Positions 41,723 through 51,406 are shown, numbered from the stretch's first letter. The stretch is 64,000 bases of DNA from Oscillospiraceae bacterium (GCA_018380115.1 JAGZUF010000001.1:1-64000), one strand, 5' to 3'. Translations and numbers: made by a program. The notes: a model not told the origin generated them from the letters alone.

Positions 41723-43150
41723 TTAATGGATGAACATCATGGCGCCCGTGAGAATTACGATACTGATGACGCCAATGACAAGAATCGCCTTCCAGGCAAA
41801 TTTCAGCCAGGTGCTGTACTGCACACGCGCCAGAGCCAGGCCGCCCATGATGGCGCCGCTGGTCGGGGTGAACAGGTTTACAAGGCCGTTGCCGCCGCAG
41901 CAGATCTGCACCATCACTTCAGGGCTGAAGCCCAGCTGCTGGGCAAGCGGGCCCATGATGGGCATAGAGGCGGAAGCCATGCCGGAAGAGGACGGGATGA
42001 GGAAGCTGAGCGCAATGTAGAGCAGGTAGCTCAGCGGCGCAAACACAATAGCAGGCATGCCTTCCAGTGCATTTGCGGCAGAAGCCAGGATGTAATCGCG
42101 CAGGCCGGTGTCGCCCATCAGCACAGACACGCCGCGGGCCACAGCAATGACCATCACAACGCTCATCATGTCGCCGGCGCCGGAGAGGAACGTATTCACG
42201 ATTTCGCTCTCACTCAGCTTGCCCACAATGCCGATGAGAATGGCAAGGAACAGGAACCATGTGGTGGCCTCCTGGAAATACCACTCGCCGAGCGGCAGGC
42301 CCGTAAAGAAAGCAGACCAGCCCTCAAACGCAGTGATGCCGAAGCTGCCCCAGGGGATGAAGCCAATGACCATCACCACAAATGCAGCCGCGAAAATGAT
42401 AAGGCAGGCTTTCTGCGTGCCGGAAAGCTTCGCGTCAGCCGCAATCTCTTTTTCGCCGTAAGCAGCCTTGGCGTCCTCCATTTCCTGCAGAGACAGAATA
42501 GTGGAGCCCTTGTTGGCCTTCACCTTTTTGGCGTAGCTCATCACGAACAGAATGGCAACTACAAGGGCAGCCAACCACAGCACAATGCCCAGAGGGATGA
42601 TGATAGCCTGGTTCACTTCAATGCCAATGCTGGTGAGCGAGTCGATACATGCACCCACCGCAAACGGGTTTACTGTAGAGCCCAGGCAGCCCACGCCGGC
42701 GCCCAGCAGCACAATGGCCGCACCCACCAGCGGGTCGAAGCCGGCCGCAAACATAGTGGCCGCAAGCAGCATGTAGAACGGCACCGTTTCTTCACACATG
42801 CCGTATGTAGTGCCGCCGATGGAGAAAATGGTCATCAGCACGGGGATGAGCCACAGCTCTTTGCCGTGCAGGCTGCGCACCAGCACCTGAATGCCGGTGT
42901 CCAGCGCGCCCGTCTTCGTCATGATGGCCAGGAAGCCGCCCAGCACCATAACGAACACGCACACATCCAGCGCATCGGCAAAGCCGCGCACCGGGGCCAT
43001 GGTAAAGCTGCTCAGGTTGGCGGCTACAACGCCGCTGTCCGGGGCAACCATCGAGACGATGACAGACGCCAGCGCCACCACCAGCAGGATGATGAACAGG
43101 ATGGTAAACGACGATAGCATCTTTTTCGCTTTTTTCTTGGTATCAGCCAT
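41723..43150 (-). CDS. YfcC-family transporter of the arginine deiminase operon
   Basis: A 475-residue membrane protein with eleven to twelve helices, of the C4-dicarboxylate anaerobic carrier-like YfcC family (MADTKKKAKKMLSSFTILFI start, GGTTYGMCEETVPFYMLLAA, LLGAGVGCLGSTVNPFAVGA, FLIPSSSGMASASMPIMGPL). In arc clusters such proteins (also called ArcE) are proposed to carry arginine/ornithine or related amino acids in place of ArcD. It is the last gene of arcA-arcB-arcC-yfcC. Substrate inferred from context. Confidence 0.9.
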   Translation of the reverse strand: MADTKKKAKKMLSSFTILFIILLVVALASVIVSMVAPDSGVVAANLSSFTMAPVRGFADALDVCVFVMVLGGFLAIMTKTGALDTGIQVLVRSLHGKELWLIPVLMTIFSIGGTTYGMCEETVPFYMLLAATMFAAGFDPLVGAAIVLLGAGVGCLGSTVNPFAVGACIDSLTSIGIEVNQAIIIPLGIVLWLAALVVAILFVMSYAKKVKANKGSTILSLQEMEDAKAAYGEKEIAADAKLSGTQKACLIIFAAAFVVMVIGFIPWGSFGITAFEGWSAFFTGLPLGEWYFQEATTWFLFLAILIGIVGKLSESEIVNTFLSGAGDMMSVVMVIAVARGVSVLMGDTGLRDYILASAANALEGMPAIVFAPLSYLLYIALSFLIPSSSGMASASMPIMGPLAQQLGFSPEVMVQICCGGNGLVNLFTPTSGAIMGGLALARVQYSTWLKFAWKAILVIGVISIVILTGAMMFIH

Positions 43151-43196
43151 TTTTCTCTCCTCCTCATAAGAAGATCATTAAAAATATTGCTGCGCC

Positions 43197-44138
43197 TTAT
43201 TTGCGGATGATGGTGCCCGTGGCGCCGCTCAGCGCCTCTTTGGCACGCTTCAGGGAGGTAATCAGCGCAGTGCCGCCGGATTTATTGTTCTGCACAAAGT
43301 CAAGGCAGGCCTCCACCTTCGGAAGCATGCTGCCGGGCGCGAAGTGGCCTTCCGCAATATACTGCTTGGCCTCCTCCACGTTCATCTCAGCAAGCTCCTT
43401 CTGGTCGGGCTTGTTGAAGTTGATGCACACACGGTCCACCGCAGTAAGAATCACCAGCATGTCGGCATCGATGTCAAGGGCCAGCTTCGAAGAAGAACGG
43501 TCCTTGTCAATCACAGCCGCCACGCCGCACAGGCCGTCGGCCGTCTCTACAACGGGGATGCCGCCGCCGCCCACAGTGATGACCACATCGCCGGCCGCAA
43601 CCAGCTGCTCTACCACTTTCAGTTCCACAATGCGCGTGGGCAGGGGGCTGGGCACCACACGGCGCCAGCCGCGGCCAGCGTCCTCTACAAAGGTGTAGCC
43701 CTTTTCAGCCACAATTTTGTCGGCGTCCTCTTTGGAATAGAACGAGCCGACGGGCTTCGTGGGCTTCTGGAAGGCGGGGTCGTCCTCCGACACCACCATC
43801 TGCGTCACAACGCTGGCGCACTCCTTGTCAATGCCACGCCTGCCCAGCTCGCGCTGGATAGCCTGCTGCAGATGATAGCCGATATAGCCCTGGCTCATGG
43901 CGCCGCACTCGGGGAACGGCATTGCCGGCGTTTTGCCGCCGTTGTTGGCGGAAAACTCCATCGCCAGGTTAATCATGCCCACCTGCGGGCCATTGCCGTG
44001 GCCCACCACGACGTCGTAGCCTTCTTCCACAAGGTCTACAATTGTGCTGGCAGTCTCTTTTACAAGCTCCAGCTGTTCCTCGGGGGTATTGCCTAAGGCG
44101 TTACCCCCGAGGGCGATGACTAACTTTTTATTGCTCAT
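43197..44138 (-). CDS. arcC: Carbamate kinase
   Basis: A 313-residue kinase of the amino-acid-kinase fold that forms ATP from carbamoyl phosphate and ADP. KLVIALGGNALG at the N-terminus, VVVGHGNGPQVGMINLAME, VVITVGGGGIPVV and DKDRSSSKLALDIDADMLVI are the typical blocks. The start is preceded by AAGGAGC at slightly long spacing (12 bases). It lies between arcB and the transporter, completing the ATP-yielding pathway: arginine to citrulline, to carbamoyl phosphate, to ATP, ammonia and CO2. Confidence 0.97.
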   Translation of the reverse strand: MSNKKLVIALGGNALGNTPEEQLELVKETASTIVDLVEEGYDVVVGHGNGPQVGMINLAMEFSANNGGKTPAMPFPECGAMSQGYIGYHLQQAIQRELGRRGIDKECASVVTQMVVSEDDPAFQKPTKPVGSFYSKEDADKIVAEKGYTFVEDAGRGWRRVVPSPLPTRIVELKVVEQLVAAGDVVITVGGGGIPVVETADGLCGVAAVIDKDRSSSKLALDIDADMLVILTAVDRVCINFNKPDQKELAEMNVEEAKQYIAEGHFAPGSMLPKVEACLDFVQNNKSGGTALITSLKRAKEALSGATGTIIRK

Positions 44139-44165
44139 GGTCTATCGCACAGCTCCTTAAAAACC

Positions 44166-45158
44166 TTATTTCAGCGTGGCGTACATAACAGCCTTGATGG
44201 TGTGCATGCGGTTTTCAGCCTCATCGAACACCTTGGACTGCTTGGACGTGAACACCTCGTTGGTAACTTCCATCTCAGGAATGCCGAACTTCTCGTTGAT
44301 GTCGCGGCCGATGGAGGTGTTGAGGTCGTGGAAAGAGGGCAGGCAGTGCATGAAGATGGCGTTCGGATCGGCATTAGCCATAACTTCCTTGTTCACCTGG
44401 TACGGCTTCAGCAGCTTGATGCGCTCGGCCCACACGCTGTCGGGCTCGCCCATGGATACCCAGATATCCGTGTAGATGACGTGGGCGCCCTTGGTGCCTT
44501 CCTTCACGTCGTCGGTAAGGGTAATGGTGCTGCCGTTCTCGGCGGCAATGGCCTTGCAGGTTTCCACCAAATCTGCGGCGGGCATCTGCTCCTTCGGGCC
44601 GCAGGCCACAAAGTTCACGCCCAGCTTGGCGCACACCACCATCAGGCTGTTGGCCACGTTGTTGCGGGCGTCGCCCATGAACACGAACTTCAGGCCCTTG
44701 CAGTTGCCGAAGTTCTCTTCCACCGTCAGCATGTCAGCCAGCATCTGCGTGGGGTGGAAGGCGTCCGTCAGGCCGTTCCACACGGGCACGCCGGAGTCGC
44801 GGCTCAGCTGCTCGACAAGGTCCTGATCGAAGCCGCGGTACTCAATGCCGTCATACATACGGCCCAGCACCTTGGCGGTGTCCTCGATGCTCTCTTTCTT
44901 GCCCATCTGGCTGGAGCCCGGGTCCAGGAAGGTAACACCCATGCCCAGGTCCATGCCGGCCACTTCAAACGCGCAGCGCGTGCGGGTAGAGGTTTTTTCG
45001 AACAGCAGGACAATGTTCTTGCCCTGCAGGTAGCGGTGCGGGGTGTTGGTGAGCTTCAGGCGCTTGAACTCCTTCGAAAGCTCCAGCATATAACGAATTT
45101 CCGCCGGGGTGAAATCCAGCAGTTTCAGAAAGCTTCTCCCACTCAAACTAACAGCCAT
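44166..45158 (-). CDS. arcB: Ornithine carbamoyltransferase, catabolic type
   Basis: A 330-residue transferase that phosphorolyses citrulline to ornithine and carbamoyl phosphate in this context. The carbamoyl-phosphate site is FEKTSTRTRCAFEVA, followed by HPTQMLADMLTVEENFG, the ornithine loop near DIWVSMGEPDSVW (SMG) and the catalytic HCLPSFHD. The position between arcA and arcC points to the catabolic direction; the sequence cannot by itself exclude an anabolic argF role. AGGAAAATG precedes the ATG. Confidence 0.96.
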   Translation of the reverse strand: MAVSLSGRSFLKLLDFTPAEIRYMLELSKEFKRLKLTNTPHRYLQGKNIVLLFEKTSTRTRCAFEVAGMDLGMGVTFLDPGSSQMGKKESIEDTAKVLGRMYDGIEYRGFDQDLVEQLSRDSGVPVWNGLTDAFHPTQMLADMLTVEENFGNCKGLKFVFMGDARNNVANSLMVVCAKLGVNFVACGPKEQMPAADLVETCKAIAAENGSTITLTDDVKEGTKGAHVIYTDIWVSMGEPDSVWAERIKLLKPYQVNKEVMANADPNAIFMHCLPSFHDLNTSIGRDINEKFGIPEMEVTNEVFTSKQSKVFDEAENRMHTIKAVMYATLK

Positions 45159-45262
45159 GATTACATTTTCCTTTCTTTTCCTTTGTTTTCAAAGCCCAAA
45201 GCCGGCGGGGGCGCACAGCCCCCGCACGGCAGGACAAAACGATGTTTTCCGTGAAACCCTGC

Positions 45263-46486
45263 TCAGTCTTCACGGATGAGCGGCATGCTCATGCAGCGGG
45301 GGCCGCCGCGGCCGCGGCTCAGCTCGGCAGAGGGCATCTCCAGCACCTTCAGGCCCGCTTTGCGCAGCACTTCGTTGGTGACGTCGTTGCGCTCGTACAC
45401 AACGATGACGCCCGGGGCGATGCACAGCGTGTTGGAGCCGTCGTTCCACTGCTCGCGCTCGGCAGCGATGGTGTCGCCGCCCGCACACTGGATCAGCGTC
45501 ACCTTGGGCAGGCCCAGGTACTTGGCCAGAATATTCTCCAGCGTGTCGTCTATCTCGCGCACCTTCAGCTCGTCATCCGCGCCCGGCGTGATTTCGAACA
45601 CCTGAAGGGGCCCAAGGATGCCCGGATGCACGGTGAACTTATCCACGTCAATCTGGGTGAACACGGTGTCCAGGTGCATGAACGCGCGGCTGTTGGGAAT
45701 GTTGAACGCCAGTACGGTGTTGATGGTGGAATCTTCGCTTGCAAAGATGTTGCGCGCGATCATGTCGATGGCATCCGGCTCGGTGCGCTGGGAAATGCCG
45801 ATAGCCAGCACCTTGTCGTTCAGGTTCAGAATATCGCCGCCCTCGATGTGGAAGGGGTTGTAGCGGTCGAAGAACTTCGTCACATGGCCCTTGAAATCGG
45901 GGTGATAGTTGAAGATATATTCGGCGTAGATGGTCTCGCGGTTGCGCGTGACGGAATACATCCTGTTCAAGCTGACGCCGTTGCCGATGGAGGCGAACGG
46001 GTCACGCGTGAAATAGAGGTTGGGCATCGGGTCGATGATCAGCTTGCTGGGCTCGCTGACAAGGTCTACCAGAGAGTTCTCGGCGTCCACGTCAAACTCG
46101 TTCAGGTTCACGCCTTCCATTGTCTTCAGCACAAGCTCTTTGCTGTCCTTAATCTTGTCCAGATGATCGTAGACAATCTTCTGCCAGTGCTTGGTGCGGA
46201 TGCCGGCCTCGCTGATGAACTGCTCAAGGAATTTCTTGCGCACGGCGGGGTCTGCGTCCAGCACTTCTGCCATCAGGTCTTCCAGATACACCACTTCCAC
46301 GCCGTTCTCGCGCAGAATTTCGGCAAAGCGGTCATGCTCGGCCTGGGCCACCTTCAAAAAGGGAATATCGTCAAACAGAAGACGCTCCAGCGTATCGGGC
46401 GTCAGGTTCAGCAGTTCCTTGCCCGGCCTGTGAAGAAGTACTTTTTTGAGCGGCTTTATCTCGCTCGTTACATGGATACCAACCAT
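45263..46486 (-). CDS. arcA: Arginine deiminase
   Basis: A 407-residue guanidino-group hydrolase that converts arginine to citrulline and ammonia. The motifs are complete: PMPNLYFTRDPFASIGNGVS, GGDILNLNDKVLAIGISQRT, FMHLDTVFTQID and the C-terminal RGRGGPRCMSMPLIRED with nucleophile Cys398. AGGAGG precedes the start. It is the first gene of the arc operon. The short palindrome GAATATATTC (46508-46517) in its leader is a possible ArgR/AhrC contact, and a TATAAT -10 (minus strand, 46633-46638) lies about 150 bases upstream. Confidence 0.98.
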   Translation of the reverse strand: MVGIHVTSEIKPLKKVLLHRPGKELLNLTPDTLERLLFDDIPFLKVAQAEHDRFAEILRENGVEVVYLEDLMAEVLDADPAVRKKFLEQFISEAGIRTKHWQKIVYDHLDKIKDSKELVLKTMEGVNLNEFDVDAENSLVDLVSEPSKLIIDPMPNLYFTRDPFASIGNGVSLNRMYSVTRNRETIYAEYIFNYHPDFKGHVTKFFDRYNPFHIEGGDILNLNDKVLAIGISQRTEPDAIDMIARNIFASEDSTINTVLAFNIPNSRAFMHLDTVFTQIDVDKFTVHPGILGPLQVFEITPGADDELKVREIDDTLENILAKYLGLPKVTLIQCAGGDTIAAEREQWNDGSNTLCIAPGVIVVYERNDVTNEVLRKAGLKVLEMPSAELSRGRGGPRCMSMPLIRED

Positions 46487-46507
46487 TGTCTTGTCCTCCT
46501 GTCAAAT

Positions 46508-46638
46508 GAATATATTCTGCCCCGGCCCCTGTCAAAAGCCGCAGGCATTGTGACTCGCTGTGTGAAAAAGCAGCACGCCATGCGTGCACTCATGGCGCCG
46601 CGCCCTTCCACAGTTTCTGAGTTTCTGAATCCATTATA
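46508..46638 (-). promoter_or_regulatory. arcA leader: possible ArgR box and -10 element
   Basis: GAATATATTC palindrome at 46508-46517 within AT-rich flanks, similar in character to Arg boxes. TATAAT on the minus strand at 46633-46638 lacks a good -35, as expected for a regulated promoter. Confidence 0.4.
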
Positions 46639-46876
46639 GCGCATCCTGTTCGGAGAAGGGGATTTTTGACGCCATTTTTATTGTAAAAAGCCCTATTTTC
46701 TCTATGTCGGGTGCATAGATTTTAGGACATTTTGTTTAAGGTGTACAAACTACACATCAGATGTTTGCCATGTGCGTCAAAATGTATGGTTCCCCGCTTT
46801 GCCTGGCGTATGCCTGTGCAGCATGCACTCCGGGCAGAAAGCCGGGCGCCCCGCGGCAGCGAAAGGCATTTAAGCC

Positions 46877-46905
46877 TTGTGTTTTCTCATTATAATGAGT
46901 ATAAT
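46877..46905 (+). promoter_or_regulatory. Promoter of argS
   Basis: TTGTGT (46877-46882), 17 bases, TATAAT (46900-46905). No T-box features (specifier hairpin, TGG-containing T-box sequence, terminator) were seen in the 85-base leader. The rest of the divergent spacer (46640-46876) shows no gene. Confidence 0.6.
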
Positions 46906-46990
46906 AAATAAAACGTGTCGCAATGGCAGAAAACGCGGCGCCGTCTGCTTTGAGGGGCAGGCGAAAAACACAAAAGTGAGGAGAAGCCAC

Positions 46991-48640
46991 ATGAACAACA
47001 TTGAACAGAGCCTGACAAGCGCGATTACCAAGGCTGTGAACGACGTCTACGGCATGGAGCCGCAGGCGGGCCTGGTGATGGTGGAGATTCCCAAGGACAC
47101 CGCGAACGGTGACTATTCCACGAACATCGCCATGAGGCTTCCGAAGCTTGTGCATAAGGCCCCCCAGGAAATTGCGAAGGCCATTGTGGAAAAGCTGGAG
47201 CAGAGCCTTGACAATGTGGACAAGATTGAAATCGCGGGCCCCGGCTTCATCAACTTCCGCATGAAAAAAACGGCCATTTCCAGCGTTATCAACACAGTGC
47301 TGGAAAAGGGCGCAAAGTATGGCCAGAACTATTCCGGCAAGCGCGAAAGCGTGCTGGTGGAATATGTTTCCGCGAACCCCACGGGCAACCTGCACCTGGG
47401 CCACGCGCGCGGCGCAGTGTGGGGCGACTGCATGTGCCGCCTGATGAAGGCCAGCGGCTATGATGTGCTGCGCGAATACTACATCAACGATGCCGGCCAC
47501 CAGATGTGGGTGTTTGGCCAGAGTGTATATGCCCGCTACTGCGAGCTGTTCGGCAAGACAGATTACCCCGTGCCCGAGGACGGCTACCACTCGCCGGATA
47601 TCATCGACATCGCCAGAGAGATAAAGGAAAAGGAAGGCGACAAGTGGCTGAACGCCGCTGAAGAGGACGCCGTCAAATTCTTCAAAATGGAAGGCTACCA
47701 CATTCAGCTTGCCAAGATAGAGCAGGATCTGCACGAGTTCGGCTGCGATTTCGACAGCTGGGTGAGCGAGCAGTGGATTGTGGACGAGGGCCGTGTGGAC
47801 GAAGTGCTGCCCGTGTTTGAAAAGAAGGGCCTGATGTATGAAGAGGACGGCGCAGTGTGGCTGCGCACCTCGCAGTTCGGCGATGACAAAGACCGCGTGC
47901 TGAAAAAGAAGGACGGCGCCTACACCTACCTGACGCCGGATATCGCCAACCACATGTTTAAGTACGAGCGCGGCTACACCAAGCTCATTAATCTGTGGGG
48001 CGCAGACCATCACGGCTATATCCCCCGCATGAAAGCCGCCATCGCAGCCCTGGGCCACGACCCCAAGAGCCTTGACATTGTGCTTATTCAGATGGTGCGC
48101 CTTGTGGAAAACGGCCAGGAAGTGAAGATGTCCAAGCGCACGGGCAACGCCGTCACCATCCGCGAGCTGCGCGAAGACATCGGCAACGACGCCACGCGCT
48201 ATTTCTTTGTAGAGCGCGCAGTGGACACGCACATGGATTTCGACTTGGGCCTGGCCCGTTCGCAGACCAGCGACAACCCTGTGTTCTATGCCCAGTATGC
48301 CCATGCGCGCATCTGCTCGGTGCTGCGCCAGGCGCCCGCGGTGCAGCCGCGTGAAACATACAATTTGCTGGGCAGCGAAAAGGAGACGGCCCTGCTTAAG
48401 CATATTGCCGCCTTCACCGACACGGTGGCCGACGCCGCCGCCACCTATGCGCCCAATAAAATCTGCAACTATGTGCAGAAGCTGGCGCAGTATTTCCACA
48501 GCTTCTACGGCGCGCACAAAATTCTGGGCAACGACGATGCAGAGCTGACAAACCAGCGCCTTGCCCTTCTGCAGGCCACCAAAATCACGCTGGCAAACGC
48601 CCTTGACCTCATTGGCGTGAGCGCGCCTGAAAAAATGTAA
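46991..48640 (+). CDS. argS: Arginyl-tRNA synthetase
   Basis: A 549-residue class I synthetase that charges tRNA-Arg. The HIGH box is ANPTGNLHLGHARGAVWGDC near residues 131-150, preceded by the N-terminal additional domain (MNNIEQSLTSAITKAVNDVY), and the KMSK box is VKMSKRTGNAV. The C-terminal anticodon-binding domain ends NALDLIGVSAPEKM. The ATG at 46991 with GAGGAGAAG is chosen over upstream in-frame codons lying in the promoter. It is divergent from the arc operon, so arginine charging and arginine breakdown share a regulatory space. Confidence 0.97.
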   Translation: MNNIEQSLTSAITKAVNDVYGMEPQAGLVMVEIPKDTANGDYSTNIAMRLPKLVHKAPQEIAKAIVEKLEQSLDNVDKIEIAGPGFINFRMKKTAISSVINTVLEKGAKYGQNYSGKRESVLVEYVSANPTGNLHLGHARGAVWGDCMCRLMKASGYDVLREYYINDAGHQMWVFGQSVYARYCELFGKTDYPVPEDGYHSPDIIDIAREIKEKEGDKWLNAAEEDAVKFFKMEGYHIQLAKIEQDLHEFGCDFDSWVSEQWIVDEGRVDEVLPVFEKKGLMYEEDGAVWLRTSQFGDDKDRVLKKKDGAYTYLTPDIANHMFKYERGYTKLINLWGADHHGYIPRMKAAIAALGHDPKSLDIVLIQMVRLVENGQEVKMSKRTGNAVTIRELREDIGNDATRYFFVERAVDTHMDFDLGLARSQTSDNPVFYAQYAHARICSVLRQAPAVQPRETYNLLGSEKETALLKHIAAFTDTVADAAATYAPNKICNYVQKLAQYFHSFYGAHKILGNDDAELTNQRLALLQATKITLANALDLIGVSAPEKM

Positions 48641-48807
48641 CAGCGCGGCCCTGCCGTGCCTCTCTGTGCCCCGGCCGCTGGTGCGGGCGGGGCACAGCCG
48701 TCCCCGCGGGGCCCGGCCCCGCCAGGCAGCGCGGCAAGGGGGCGCTGCGCCCCCTTCCCTGCCTGTGCACCCAAGGCACATCCATGCGCAAAGGAGGCCC
48801 TTTTGCA

Positions 48808-50094
48808 ATGGGCAATCAAATTACCGAGATACAGGACCAGTACTGCTCCAGCTATGACAAGCGGAAGCTGTGCAGCTTCGATATCGAATACATCGACACG
48901 CCCACAAAACCTCTTATACACCAGGCGGCGCGCTATCTGTTCTTTACAAAAGGGCACGGCCGCATGACGGTGGACAGCAAAAGCTATGAAATAGGCCCGC
49001 ATACGTTCGTGGCCATCCTCCCATGGGAGATTACTGAGATCACTGCGGTGGATGCGCCGCTGGAGTTCTTCAAAATCATCTATAACTCCGATTTCATCAA
49101 CAACACCATCAAGTTCGGCTACAACACGGGAAACAACTTTTTCAACATTCTCTCCAGTGTACAGGGCACACCCATTGTGCAGTGCACGGAAGAAGAGGCC
49201 GCCGTCATCCTGCGCGTGTTAAACGAGATAAAAAGCGAGACGGGCATTGAGTCCATTCTGGATGTGCCCGAAGAGCGCGAGCTTTCGAACGTGTATGTGA
49301 CAAACAAGCTGATGGAGCTGCTCATCCACTTCACCCGCTTTTCGCGCAAGCGCGAGTGCCGCAACGAAAAGGGCGATTCCATCGAGCTGGACGAGCGCGG
49401 CGCCATTTTCAAATACATCTATTCGCATCTGAACCAGAAGCAGACCTTGAGCGAGCTTTCCAGCCTGTTTTACATGAGCGAGTCGTCTATCAGCAAATAT
49501 GTGATGGACGTGACGGGCCTCACCTTCAGCGACCTTGTGAATGAGATGCGCATTGTAAAGATGATGGACCTTTTGATGTACACCGACATGACGCTGAACG
49601 AGCTGGCCGAGCTGACGGGCTTTGTGGATGCCTCGCATGTGCTGAAGGTGTTTTCGGCGCGCACGGGCGTGACGCCCAAGGAGTACCGCAAAATATACGC
49701 GGGCACCAACAACCTGTTCAAAGAGCGCGAAAAAAGCGTAAGCTTTGAGGTGTTCAACTATATCTACCACAATTTCCAGGAGGATTTGAAAATTCAGGCC
49801 GTGGCCGACAAATTTGGCGTGACGGTGGTGGAGCTGAACCGCATTCTGCTGTTCCAGGCAGAGCGCAATTTTGAAGATTTTTTGAACTACCTGCGCGTGA
49901 ACAAGGCGTGCGAGCTGATGCTCTCCACCAAAATGAGCATCACGGATATCGCCATAGAGGTGGGCTACAACACGGTGAAAACGTTCAGCCGCAATTTTGT
50001 GAAGCTGAAAAGCATGACGCCCGCCACGTTCCGCAAGCGCATCATCCTGCAGCACGGCGGCGAAAGCATACCGGAAGGGCAGTCTGCCGTTTGA
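48808..50094 (+). CDS. AraC-family regulator with two DNA-binding domains
   Basis: A 428-residue protein. Residues 1-190 form a cupin-type sensor (DIEYIDTPTKPLIHQAARYL, YEIGPHTFVAILPWEI). Two AraC-type double helix-turn-helix domains follow: about 200-296 (FKYIYSHLNQKQTLSELSSL to VTPKEYRKIY) and 316-412 (FNYIYHNFQEDLKIQAVADK to MTPATFRKRI). Typical AraC proteins have only one such domain in about 300 residues. AAAGGAGG gives the start at 48808. It precedes the LacI gene of the allose locus by 52 bases and may be cotranscribed with it. Target genes are not known. Confidence 0.88.
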   Translation: MGNQITEIQDQYCSSYDKRKLCSFDIEYIDTPTKPLIHQAARYLFFTKGHGRMTVDSKSYEIGPHTFVAILPWEITEITAVDAPLEFFKIIYNSDFINNTIKFGYNTGNNFFNILSSVQGTPIVQCTEEEAAVILRVLNEIKSETGIESILDVPEERELSNVYVTNKLMELLIHFTRFSRKRECRNEKGDSIELDERGAIFKYIYSHLNQKQTLSELSSLFYMSESSISKYVMDVTGLTFSDLVNEMRIVKMMDLLMYTDMTLNELAELTGFVDASHVLKVFSARTGVTPKEYRKIYAGTNNLFKEREKSVSFEVFNYIYHNFQEDLKIQAVADKFGVTVVELNRILLFQAERNFEDFLNYLRVNKACELMLSTKMSITDIAIEVGYNTVKTFSRNFVKLKSMTPATFRKRIILQHGGESIPEGQSAV

Positions 50095-50146
50095 CGCGGC
50101 GCCGTGCCCGCCGCGTGCCGGGGCGCCGCGAAGGGGAGGCTTTTGT

Positions 50147-51145
50147 TTGGAGAAGGTAAAAAGCATCAAGGATATTGCCCGCATGGCCGGTGTTTCCACG
50201 GCCACCGTCTCGCGCGTAATCAACCAGAACGGGCGTTTTTCCAAAGAGACAGAGGCGCGCGTGCGGCGCATCATCCGCGAGACCGAGTATGTGCCCAATA
50301 TGAGCGCTAAGGGCCTGCGCACCAGCCGCACGCGCGTGGTGGGCATTATTGTGCCGGACATCACCAACCCCCACTTTGCCAGCCTTGTGCTGAAGCTGGA
50401 AATCAACCTGTTCCAGCGCGGCTATTCGTGCCTTATCTGCAACACAAATGAATCGGAAAAGCTGGAGCGCAAGCACATCCAGTCTCTTTCTGCCCAAAAC
50501 GTCAGCGCCATTGTGCTGATCTCCGGCACGCGCAACTACTCCGAGCTGGACACACTGCCTGTCATCTATGTGGACAGGCCCTCCCGCAGCCAGAAAAGCA
50601 GTGGGGTGATCATTGAATCTGACAATGAGCAAGGCGGTTATCTGGCAACAAAAGAACTGCTGGAGGCCGGCTGCCGGCGCATCGTAATTTTGAAATGCCT
50701 GGGCAACGATGCGAACCAGCTGGCCCGCTACACAGGGTTCCAGCGCGCACTGACGGAATACGGCCTGAGCGAACAGGAAGATATGTTCGTCAATCTCCCT
50801 GAAGTTTCTATTGAAAATGCACGAAGTGCCATTTCGGAACTGCTTTCACAATGCATTCCATTTGATGGCATCATGTGCACCACGGACACTATCGCAGCAG
50901 GCGCGCTCATCGCCCTGCGGGAGCACGGTCTGCAGGTGCCGCGCGATGTTCTCATCACCGGCTTTGATGACAGCCAGCTTGCCGCTGCCTGCGGGCCGGG
51001 CATCACCAGCGTGCATCAGGACGTATCAAAAATGGCAGAGCTTGCAACAGCTTTGCTTCTTGAAATGATTTGTAAAAAGGCTCTGCCCAAAACTTATTAT
51101 CAATTGCCGGTCTATCTTGTCACGCGCGCTTCTACACAGCGGTGA
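50147..51145 (+). CDS. LacI-family repressor of the allose operon
   Basis: A 332-residue repressor with helix-turn-helix IKDIARMAGVSTATVSRVIN at residues 7-26, hinge YVPNMSAKGLRTSRT, and an effector domain starting VVGIIVPDITNPHFASLVLK and including GVIIESDNEQGGYLATKELL, a pattern of RbsR/AlsR-like sugar sensors. A TTG start with GGGGAGG is used. Its gene precedes the als operon in the same direction, and three related palindromes lie at the two als-side promoters, so it most probably controls them. E. coli uses an RpiR-type AlsR instead. Confidence 0.92.
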   Translation: MEKVKSIKDIARMAGVSTATVSRVINQNGRFSKETEARVRRIIRETEYVPNMSAKGLRTSRTRVVGIIVPDITNPHFASLVLKLEINLFQRGYSCLICNTNESEKLERKHIQSLSAQNVSAIVLISGTRNYSELDTLPVIYVDRPSRSQKSSGVIIESDNEQGGYLATKELLEAGCRRIVILKCLGNDANQLARYTGFQRALTEYGLSEQEDMFVNLPEVSIENARSAISELLSQCIPFDGIMCTTDTIAAGALIALREHGLQVPRDVLITGFDDSQLAAACGPGITSVHQDVSKMAELATALLLEMICKKALPKTYYQLPVYLVTRASTQR

Positions 51146-51168
51146 AGCAGCTTGATCAAATCATACAA

Positions 51169-51206
51169 GGGGGCGGTGGCGCTGCATTGCAGCGCCACCG
51201 CCCCCT
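51169..51206 (+). terminator. Terminator after the lacI-type gene
   Basis: GGGGGCGGTGGCGCTG/CAGCGCCACCGCCCCC stem with a CATT-type loop and TTT tail; separates the regulators from the als operon. Confidence 0.9.
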
Positions 51207-51346
51207 TTGCTTATTCCACACCCTTTTGCAATTTTTACCGGCTTCTCTTCCACCTTGCTCCGGCCGGCTGCAGCAACTTTGCCTCGGCGTTTTGCACAAG
51301 CGCTTTGTACATAATTTGTGTAATAAGTTATAGTTTTTATATCATA

Positions 51347-51406
51347 TTGACAGTATCAAATTTAAGGTTATACTAGATGTTAACAGTTGAGTAATCCTTT
51401 ACTCAA
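51347..51406 (+). promoter_or_regulatory. Promoter and operator of the GATase1-like gene
   Basis: TTGACA (51347-51352), 16 bases, TATACT (51369-51374). Directly downstream is TTGAGTAATCCTTTACTCAA (51387-51406), with arms TTGAGTAA/TTACTCAA, a LacI-type operator placed over the transcription start. Confidence 0.78.

Noticed and set aside
46640..46990. T-box riboswitch upstream of argS
   Set aside because: The leader from the promoter to the start is only about 85 bases and lacks the conserved T-box sequence and a terminator.
46757..48808. Minus-strand frame of 683 codons, the longest in the window
   Set aside because: Antisense of argS, which has HIGH and KMSK motifs; the frame has no start signal.
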